From Acidobacteriaceae bacterium TAA 166 (lineage in GTDB: Bacteria > Acidobacteriota > Terriglobia > Terriglobales > Acidobacteriaceae), in contig ATWD01000001.1 in assembly GCA_000421065.1 (NCBI GenBank), positions 3,774,001-3,838,000 on the forward strand: 64,000 bases of DNA, given 5' to 3'. The notes beneath the pieces are model-generated. The model saw nothing but the letters and a program-made list of their open reading frames with translations. It did no database searches and was not told the DNA's origin. The position numbers were made by a program, and so were the translations under genes. Numbering within the stretch: position 1 is the first letter of the stretch; each line of letters opens with the position of its first letter. Shown piece by piece: positions 1 through 7,300 of this stretch.

Positions 1-124
1 TGGGCATCACCAGCAGAACGTCGCGCCCCTCGGTGGCAGCACAGCACACGGCCTCCTGGTTGGCGCGAAAGCCGTCGAAGCCGAAGGTTTTGTGGAGAAG
101 CTCAGCGAGCAAAGAGGAATCCAT
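1..124 (-). CDS. recQ: ATP-dependent DNA helicase RecQ, N-terminal fragment (cut by window edge)
   Basis: Only the first 41 codons are inside the window; the gene runs leftwards off the edge. Reading the minus strand from the ATG at 122-124 gives a helicase start: a leucine-rich opening, then FGFDGFRANQEAV (the Q-motif region of RecQ, where the Gln contacts the adenine of ATP) and GRDVLLVMP, which in RecQ proteins leads straight into the Walker A loop. The Walker A itself is outside the window. RecQ helicases unwind DNA 3'-5' in recombination and repair. The gene is divergent from the rhodanese gene. It could be another RecQ-like DEAD/DEAH helicase, because the family-defining domains are not visible. 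Confidence 0.75.
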   Translation of the reverse strand, partial: MDSSLLAELLHKTFGFDGFRANQEAVCCAATEGRDVLLVMP

Positions 125-320
125 AGCCCCATGCCCATCTTCGCATATTGTTTGCCTGGGGGTGGATAGGAAAAGCAGGACGTATCAAGACAAATGACAG
201 AGAGAGACAGCAATAACGTGACCGGTATTGTCCTAGAGGCTCGGCAGAGCCCTCTTCCGTTCTACTTCCGAATCCAAGGCTCGGGGAGGGGAATCTGTTA
301 ACAAGCGGAGGAGCGAACCC

Positions 321-779
321 ATGCTGTATGCAACGGCAGTTTCGTTGATGGTTGCGGCCGTGGTCGCAGCGGTCGGTCTGGTCGTCTGGCGCTTTCGTGT
401 GCGCCATTTGCGCGAGCTGGAAGAGTACAGCATCGGCGCTGAAGAGCTGCGCAGCCTGCTCGAGGCTACGCCCCAAATCCAGGTCTTCGACGTTCGTCAA
501 CCGCTCGATGTCCTGGCCTACTCGGAGATGATTCCCGGAGCAAAACGCATTCCTCCGAAAGAGATTCTTGCCGACCCATCCCTGATCCCCTCCGATGTCG
601 ACACCGTGGTTTATTGCACCTGCGCGGGGCAGAAGACCAGCCGGGAGATCATCGAGCGCGCGCTTGGCCTCGGCTTTCGCCGCGTCAAGCTGCTGCGGGG
701 AGGTTTGGCCGCCTGGAAGGCCAAAGGGTTTCCCGTGGTGCCGTACAAAGACGTCTTTCATCTGGATACCGCCGTCTGA
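321..779 (+). CDS. Membrane-anchored rhodanese-domain protein
   Basis: A 152-aa protein with one N-terminal membrane segment (about residues 4-23), a basic RFRVRH stretch that would hold the rest in the cytoplasm, and a single rhodanese domain (about 35-140). The substrate-entry part reads VFDVRQPLDV and the active-site loop reads VVYCTCAGQKTS with Cys99 and Cys101. This is the YCxC variant loop that I associate with rhodaneses fused to DedA membrane proteins, not the plain CxxGxRS loop. Rhodaneses move sulfane sulfur between a donor and a thiol acceptor; the substrate cannot be told here. A GGAGGAG ribosome site at 307-313 lies 7 nt before the ATG and fixes the start. Confidence 0.85.
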   Translation: MLYATAVSLMVAAVVAAVGLVVWRFRVRHLRELEEYSIGAEELRSLLEATPQIQVFDVRQPLDVLAYSEMIPGAKRIPPKEILADPSLIPSDVDTVVYCTCAGQKTSREIIERALGLGFRRVKLLRGGLAAWKAKGFPVVPYKDVFHLDTAV

Positions 780-866
780 CCTTCATTTTTCCTCTCTCCG
801 CGCCTTCATCACCCGTTAGGATGAAGAGCGTTCGACGATGCAAAGATCTGCATTTGGGAGTGGGCT

Positions 867-2432
867 TTGAAGGCTTGGAAGAGAGTGCTTCCGTCCGTGG
901 CCATGATGATGGTCGCATCTGTCTCGTCCGTGACTGTCTACAGCCAGGAGAACCGGGGCCAGGAAAATCGGCCCAAGGGCTCAGAGGAGAAGCCCAGGGA
1001 AGAGACCGTCATTCCTGTGCCACCGGAGACTACCGCGGTCACCAAACATGATCTGACGCTCGGTAGCCAGCCGATCCACTACACCGCTACTGCGGGCAAC
1101 CTCCTCATCCGTGACGCTCAGGACCATCCCAACGCCAGCATCTTTTACGTCGCCTATACCCAGGACGGAGTCGACGCTAAATCCCGCCCTGTGACCTTCT
1201 TCTATAACGGAGGTCCGGGAGCCGCCACCATTTGGCTGCATATGGGCTCCTTTGGCCCGGTGCGCGTCCTCACCCACAGCCCCGAGGCCAGCGGTCCCGC
1301 CCCCTTCACTTGGGTCACGAACGAGCACAGCCTGCTCGACAAGAGCGATCTGGTCTTCATCGACGCTCCGCTCTGCGGCTTCTCGCGTGTTGTGGGCAAG
1401 GGAACGGTAAAGGACTTTGCCGGAACCGACCAGGACATTCAGGCCTTCCGGCGCTTCATCGAGCGCTACATCACCGTCAACCAGCGATGGAGCTCTCCGA
1501 AGTTTCTCTTTGGAGAGTCTTACGGGACCACGCGCTCGGCTGGTCTCGCGGCCGCGCTCCAGAACGACGGAGTGCCCTTCAACGGCGTAGTCCTGCTCTC
1601 CTCCATCCTCAACTACGGCATTCGAAGTCCGGGGTATGACGCTGAATCCGTTGGATATCTTCCCTCGTACGCGGCAATTGCCTACTACTACAAGAGGGTC
1701 AGGCTCACAGGCTCGTTGGCCGATTGGGTTCAGCAGGCACGCGAGTTTGCTCGTGGGCCCTACTCCCAGGCCCTCGCCCAGGGAGATCGTCTTCCCCCGG
1801 CAGAGTTCGACTCCATCGCGACCCGCCTGGCGGCCTTGACCGGTCTTCGGGTCGAGTACCTCAAGGATGCCCGGCTCCGTATCGCTCCCGCTCGGTTCCG
1901 CAAGGAGCTCTTACGCGACGACGAACGCACCCTAGGCCGATACGATGCCCGCTTCATGGGCTGGGACCCCGACGCCGCAGGAGAGACCCCGGGCTTCGAC
2001 CCCTCCGACACCGGAATCAGTGGCGTCTACGTCGGCGCCTTTCACGACTACATTCAGCACGAATTGAAGTACATGAGCCAGGAACCCTACTATCTCTCTG
2101 GTCCAGGGGTCAACGATGCCTGGGACTTCAAGCACCAAGCTCCTGGAGAAGGACGAGGCCATCAGACCGCTCCCGATACCGCCGTCGACCTCGCCGATGC
2201 TATGCGCAAAAACCCAAGGCTTCGGGTCTTCTCCGCTAACGGCTACTTCGACCTGGCCACACCCTTCTTCGCCACCGAGTACGATGTCGCCCACATGAGC
2301 CTTCCTCCTATGCTTCTGAGCAACGTCGAGTTCGGCTATTATCCTGCCGGCCACATGGTCTACCTCAACGTCGACGCTCTCCGGCAAATGAAGGCCGACC
2401 TGGCGCGTTTCTATGCCGAGGCGCAGCGATAA
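867..2432 (+). CDS. Secreted serine carboxypeptidase, peptidase family S10
   Basis: A 521-aa protein with an N-terminal signal peptide (about residues 1-26) and a low-complexity Glu/Arg/Pro stretch (27-50). The S10 signatures are present: NGGPG at 114-118 (oxyanion region), GESYG at 216-220 with nucleophile Ser218, catalytic Asp462 in YFDLATP and His496 in PAGHMVY. S10 enzymes remove C-terminal residues from peptides, usually at acid pH; they are abundant in fungi and plants and found in acidobacteria. Location is probably periplasmic or extracellular. It stands alone between the rhodanese gene and the small unknown gene. Peptide scavenging is the likely role; substrate preference cannot be read. 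Confidence 0.88.
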   Translation: MKAWKRVLPSVAMMMVASVSSVTVYSQENRGQENRPKGSEEKPREETVIPVPPETTAVTKHDLTLGSQPIHYTATAGNLLIRDAQDHPNASIFYVAYTQDGVDAKSRPVTFFYNGGPGAATIWLHMGSFGPVRVLTHSPEASGPAPFTWVTNEHSLLDKSDLVFIDAPLCGFSRVVGKGTVKDFAGTDQDIQAFRRFIERYITVNQRWSSPKFLFGESYGTTRSAGLAAALQNDGVPFNGVVLLSSILNYGIRSPGYDAESVGYLPSYAAIAYYYKRVRLTGSLADWVQQAREFARGPYSQALAQGDRLPPAEFDSIATRLAALTGLRVEYLKDARLRIAPARFRKELLRDDERTLGRYDARFMGWDPDAAGETPGFDPSDTGISGVYVGAFHDYIQHELKYMSQEPYYLSGPGVNDAWDFKHQAPGEGRGHQTAPDTAVDLADAMRKNPRLRVFSANGYFDLATPFFATEYDVAHMSLPPMLLSNVEFGYYPAGHMVYLNVDALRQMKADLARFYAEAQR

Positions 2433-2597
2433 CTTAAAGCAAACAAATAAGTTGCGGGACCTCATGGGAATCTGGAAAAGGCCGAAAACCTTGATTTTCA
2501 TGGGAAAATTAGAGTAAACTAAGTGATGTGGTCCCTTTCTTCTCGAGTTTTCTAAGGAGCGGGAGGCACAACACACCAGAAGAGGTATCTGTAAACT

Positions 2598-2825
2598 ATG
2601 GCAAAGCGTCGTGGAAATCCGAACTGGGGCAAGCCGGAGCCGATCGGCCCCGTCGTCCCAACGGTCACATCCTTCGAGCAGGTCGTAAAAGAGTTCAAGC
2701 TGACGCCCGACCAGTACATCCGGTCGACGCGGTTGCGCGAATGGGCGCGCCGCAACAAAAACTCGAAGTACATCCCGGAGGCCCTTTTGGAGGCCTGGGG
2801 CTTCGAGATCGAGTCGACCCTGTAG
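2598..2825 (+). CDS. Conserved small basic protein of unknown function
   Basis: A 75-aa protein starting MAKRRGNPNWGKPEP, with a Pro/Gly-rich basic N-terminus, then a probably helical segment with FEQVVKEFKL, STRLREWARRNKNSKYIP and EALLEAWGF. I do not recognise a named family. The pattern of a basic tail plus a helical body with a WARRN motif suggests a nucleic-acid-contacting protein, but that is inference. An AGAGG at 2581-2585 lies 12 nt before the ATG, which is longer than usual spacing. The gene is monocistronic and ends just before a strong Rho-independent terminator (2848-2884), so it is clearly a discrete transcription unit. Confidence 0.75.
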   Translation: MAKRRGNPNWGKPEPIGPVVPTVTSFEQVVKEFKLTPDQYIRSTRLREWARRNKNSKYIPEALLEAWGFEIESTL

Positions 2826-2847
2826 CGACTGGAGTATTGTAGAGCAA

Positions 2848-2884
2848 AGACGCCGCCCACCTTCGGGCGGCGTCTCTCTTTTTT
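2848..2884 (+). terminator. Rho-independent terminator after the 75-aa gene
   Basis: Perfect 11-bp stem AGACGCCGCCC (2848-2858) / GGGCGGCGTCT (2865-2875) with a short loop, followed by CTCTTTTTT. It separates the small unknown gene from the downstream riboflavin gene. Confidence 0.9.
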
Positions 2885-2963
2885 GCGTCGAAGGTATGCT
2901 TAGAAGAGTCCAAGATAGAGCACAGATGTCGTTCTAAGGGTTGTTCTGGTGAAGGAGAGGCTC

Positions 2964-4142
2964 ATGTTTGCTGATGTCGCCGAGGCCGTCCAAGAGATTC
3001 GCTCTGGCCGCATGATCGTAGTCGTGGATGACGAGGACCGGGAGAACGAAGGCGACCTCACCCTCGCAGCGGAGTTTGTCACCCCCGAGGCCATCAACTT
3101 CATGGCGAAGTTCGGACGCGGCCTCATCTGCCTTACCCTCACGGAGGAGCGCGCCGACTACCTTCGTCTGGGACCCATGACGCAGGAGAACACCTCGCGC
3201 TTCGGCACAGCCTTTACCGAGAGCGTCGAGGCGCGCGAGGGCGTTTCCACGGGCATCTCCGCCGCCGACCGCGCCCACACCATCAAGGTGGCCATCGATC
3301 CCGCCTCCACCTCGCACGACCTCGCCCGCCCGGGCCACGTCTTCCCTCTGCGCGCCCGCAAGGGAGGAGTCCTGGTTCGCGCCGGCCAGACTGAGGCCTC
3401 CGTCGATCTAGCCCGCATGGCCGGTCTCGTCCCCGCCGGGGTCATTTGCGAGATCATGAACGACGACGGAACCATGGCCCGCGTCCCCGACCTGGTGAAG
3501 TTCTGCGAGCAGCATGGGCTGAAGATGGTCACCGTCGCCGACCTGATTCGCTATCGCCTGCAGAACGAGCGTTACATCCATCGTGTGGCTGAATCATTAA
3601 TGCCGACTCCCTACGGAGACTTTCGTGCTATCGCCTACGAGAGCGAGGTCGAGGGCGGAGAATCGCATGTCGCCCTGGTGTATGGAGACGTGACCACCGA
3701 CGAAGGCGCCGCCGCTGCGAACGATCCGGTGATAGTGCGGGTCCACACCCACTGCCTGGCCGGGGACGTCTTCGGGACGACGCTCTGCGACTGCAAGGCC
3801 GTGGTCGACAACTCTCTGCGCATGATCGCCGAGTCTGGCCGTGGAGCTCTCGTCTATCTCCACAACGGCAATGCGGGATTCGGCATCGACCGCACGGTTG
3901 CGCCGCATCGTATCCTCTTCCACCGTGATCCTCGTTCGCGCGAGCGCAGCGAAGAGCGTGCCCAGCGCACCCTGCGCCAGGTTGGGCTGGGAGGCCAGAT
4001 CCTCTCCGATCTGGGCATCCACAAGATTCGTCTGCTGACCAACACGCCAACCCATGTTCCCGCCCTTCAGGGCTTCGGGATCGAGATCGTCGAGCAGGTC
4101 CCAATTTCCATTCCAGGATCGATCCCGCACACCGCGCGTTAG
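2964..4142 (+). CDS. ribBA: RibBA-like protein: DHBP synthase with a divergent GTP cyclohydrolase II domain
   Basis: A 392-aa protein in two parts. Residues 1-200 are 3,4-dihydroxy-2-butanone 4-phosphate synthase ([11 protein letters not shown], later [12 protein letters not shown]), which makes the four-carbon riboflavin precursor. Residues 205-392 align with GTP cyclohydrolase II: the three zinc cysteines are kept (264, 275, 277 in [15 protein letters not shown]). The usual QEGRGIGL segment, however, is NGNAGFGID (300-308) and the usual NNPRK is NTPTH (360-364). The first half is probably active; the second may not be. The ATG at 2964 is chosen over the GTG at 2949 because AAGGAG (2952-2957) is well spaced for it. 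The stop TAG adjoins palindromic repeat copy A. No FMN riboswitch fits in the short upstream gap. Confidence 0.88.
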   Translation: MFADVAEAVQEIRSGRMIVVVDDEDRENEGDLTLAAEFVTPEAINFMAKFGRGLICLTLTEERADYLRLGPMTQENTSRFGTAFTESVEAREGVSTGISAADRAHTIKVAIDPASTSHDLARPGHVFPLRARKGGVLVRAGQTEASVDLARMAGLVPAGVICEIMNDDGTMARVPDLVKFCEQHGLKMVTVADLIRYRLQNERYIHRVAESLMPTPYGDFRAIAYESEVEGGESHVALVYGDVTTDEGAAAANDPVIVRVHTHCLAGDVFGTTLCDCKAVVDNSLRMIAESGRGALVYLHNGNAGFGIDRTVAPHRILFHRDPRSRERSEERAQRTLRQVGLGGQILSDLGIHKIRLLTNTPTHVPALQGFGIEIVEQVPISIPGSIPHTAR

Positions 4143-4353
4143 GGTATGGCCTGCCGGCCGGGCCCACTACGCGTAGGGCGGTACCTTCGTGATGTGTATT
4201 TCCCTTCGGGGTGGGGCTCCCGTTGGTCGCTTGCATAAATCTTTGCGCCGACGACCAGCGGGAGGCCCACGATGAAGCCGGTATACGTGACCGCTCCACG
4301 CGCAACGGCCCCGCGCGGCAGCGCCTGTCTTCTCCCTCGAATAGGTCGATACC
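4143..4353. repeat. Palindromic intergenic repeat, copy A (convergent junction)
   Basis: About 210 bp filling the whole gap between two convergent genes. Outer arms: CCTGCCGGCCGGGCCCACT (from 4151) with a diverged partner GGCCCCGCGCGGCAGCGCC near 4308-4325. Middle arms: CCTTCGTGATGTGTAT against GTATACGTGACC. Inner arms: CCCGTTGGTCGC against GCGCCGACGACCAGCGGG around the asymmetric loop TTGCATAAATCTTT. Both edges carry the same terminal signature next to a TAG stop: TAGGGTATGG on the left (ribBA stop) and, read on the minus strand, TAGGGTATCGA on the right (stop of the giant gene). No protein-coding content is supported. Confidence 0.85.
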
Positions 4354-7300
4354 CTAACGAGCGATTACGGTGAGGTTCAACGTGACCGTTTTCGCGATGG
4401 TCTTGCCGGAGCTGTTGGTTGCGGTCACCTGGTACTGATAGGTTCCCGGGGGGGTATAGAGCAGGCTCGAATCGTCTACGCTCCTTTTGAGGACGATGGT
4501 CCCGCCGCCGCATCCGTCGGCGAAGATCGTGATGATACTGAGAAACGCAATCATAAGCCCCGCGCGCCGCCGCAGGAAGAGCATCCCGAAGGGAAGCAGG
4601 CAGGCCGCAAAGATGGCTGGCCCATGGCGACGATGGATCTCCTCCGAAATTCCAGTCTCCGTCACTGTGTTCAGAGTCGCGGCAGAGCTCTGCGCTCCAC
4701 CGTTAATGCTGACGCTCGACGGTAGCAGGGAGCAGGTCGCGTATTGGCCGGCGTGGATCGACGTGCAGTTCAGCACCACCGGTCCCGTAAAGCCCTCCTG
4801 CGGCGTGAGCGCGAGCTGGTAGCTGGCCGGCTGGCCGCTCTTCACCGTCAAGGAGGCTGTGGAACCGCCATCGACGGTCAGGGTGAAATCTTCCGGGGTG
4901 GTTCCCCCTCCTCCTCCGCCATCCTCTCCTCCTCCTCCGTTATCCGGGGCGGCGATGCCGTTGCCGGTGAGTGCAAGATGCACTGGCGACCCCGGGTCGG
5001 AACTCGAGACCGTCAGGCTACCGGTTCGTGCTCCCGCGGCGGTGGGGAGGAAGGTCACGATAGCGGTGCAGGCTGCTCCAGGAGCCAACGCGGTCGAGGG
5101 GCAGGGCTGCGTCAGAACGTAATCTCCGGTCACAGCCAGAGCGATGCCGTCGATTGCAGAGGTTCCGTTGTTGGTAAGTGTTACGGTGAGGCTGGCTGAT
5201 TTGCCAAGAGCCGTATCGCCGAAGGAGAGGCTGGATGGGCTGATCTGAAGCCGCGATTGCGTTCCCCTGCCGGTGAGATTCGCAGTCAGGGCCAGCGTTG
5301 TGAGCGAGGTCGCGATTGAGACGGTTCCCGTGCGCACCCCGGCCTGCGAGGGCCTGAAGGTGACCTGGAGGGTGCAGCCTGCGGAAGCTGCCAGCTGCGA
5401 TCCGGCTGCAGGGCAATCACCTGAGAGCGCGTAGTCCCCGGTGGCCTGAATGCTCTGAATGGTGGCCGCTGCCTGGCTGCCGTTGGCGATCCGGATTGGC
5501 AGGGTCGCGGATCCGCCCACCAGGACCGCACCGAAGTCCAGCGCTGTCGTCGAGAGCGAGAGTCCCGATGGAGTGGCCGTTCCCAGCAGGCTGACAAACT
5601 CGAGCGAGGTGCTCGAGTCCGAGCTAATCTCAAGCGCGCTTATCACGGGAGATGTCGTTACCGACGACGAGGCCTGTGGGGTGAAAGTGACTGTCAGCGG
5701 ACAGCTGGCTCCGGCCACCAGCGTGGCACAGCTGCCGCTGACGGCGAAGTCTGAGGTCGTGGTGAGACGCTCGATGTGAATCGTCGCCATGCCCGTGTTC
5801 GTGAGCGTAAGCGTCTGGGGAGCCGAGACGTTTCCCCCCTGGGTGGGATCGAAGGTGAGCGAGCCCTGCGAGGTCGCCAATGAGACCAGGGGGGCGGAGT
5901 TCGACGGTGCTGCAACGATCACTGAAGTGACGGTTCCGGTCAGATTGAGAAAGTCGGGGCTGCTCTCCGCGTTGCTCTCGATCACCAGCGTTCCCGAGTC
6001 GGTGTTGAAGGGCGAAGAGGACGAGCTGGATCCGTTGACCGGAGAATATGTAACCGTAACGGTGCAGCTCCCGCCGACCGGCAGGGCGCTGCCGCAGGTG
6101 GTGGTGGAGAGGAACGGCCACTCGCTGGTAATGCGCCGTGTCGTGATCGCGAGGGTGCCCGTGTTAATCACAGTAAGGGTGCGGGTGGCGAACTGGCCCG
6201 AGGCCACCTGGCGGAAGTCGACGACTTCACCCGGAAGGATGTCTCCGGTTACGCTGAGCGATCCCTTGCCCTGGCCGAAGCCCTCGAGGAAGCCCAGGCC
6301 ACTGAACGCAGCGCTGCCGTCGGTGGGAGTCGCCTGGGCGGCGGTGGTTCCGGTCGCGGCACCGTTGGTCAAAGGAAGGAATGCGACCGAGAAGCTGCAT
6401 CCGGCCCCCGGAGCCAGCGTGGCGCAGGGTGGTTCGGTCAGCACGAACTGCCGCGGCAGCGCCAATGCGAGCGTGACGGATTTGGTCGTCAGGTTGTTGA
6501 TCAGGAACTGGCGGATGACGCCGAGTGAAGAGGTTGGGGTTGGCCCGTAATCGGCCTCGCCGGGAAGGATCTGAAGCCCGGTGTCCTCGTCGGTGTAGCT
6601 GCCTGTGAGCGCGATCGTGTAGATGTTCTGAAGGTTCCCGGGGGCCGAGCTCGTAACCGGGATCGAGAGTGTGCCGGTGACGGTTGCATTTGTCGGGATG
6701 AAGTCGACGGTGATCGTGCAGCTGACTCCCGGAGCCAGCAGGGCGCAGGTGGTGGATGCAGCGAAGCTGGCTGTGTTCACTGTGGGCGTGTCGATCGTGA
6801 GGTTGTCGATGCCGGTGTTCGAGAGCGTGATCGTCTGCCGGGACGCCAATGGACTGGGAACGTTACGGAAGACCAGAGCCTCGGGGTTGAGGGCAAGCCC
6901 AGGGTCGGGTGAGCCGAAGCCGGTGAGCTGAGCGGCCGCCGTATTGCCTGAGGAGCCCACGGTCAGGGTGCCGCTGGCCGGACCGGTCGCAGTGGGGGAG
7001 AAGGCAACGGTGACGAAGCAGGAGGCGTTGGCGACGAACGTGCCCACGCAGGCGGGACCTCCTGTTACGGTGTTGGTGATGGCGAAGCCGCCGGTGACCG
7101 AGGGTGCGGAGAGATTGACCGTGCCTCCAGTCAGGTTGGTCAGAGTGAAGATTGTTGGTGCGCTCGAGCTGTGCACGGCTATGGGACCGAACTCCTGCTG
7201 GAGCGGCGTCAGCAGAAGCCCGATGAGAGGAAGTCCATTGCCGGTGAGCGAGAGCACGTAGGGCAGGCCGCCGGCTGAAGACGCGAGCTTCAGCGTGGCC

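Noticed and set aside
2885-2963. Possible FMN riboswitch before the riboflavin gene
   Set aside because: The gap after the preceding terminator is under 80 nt and lacks the conserved FMN-aptamer segments.
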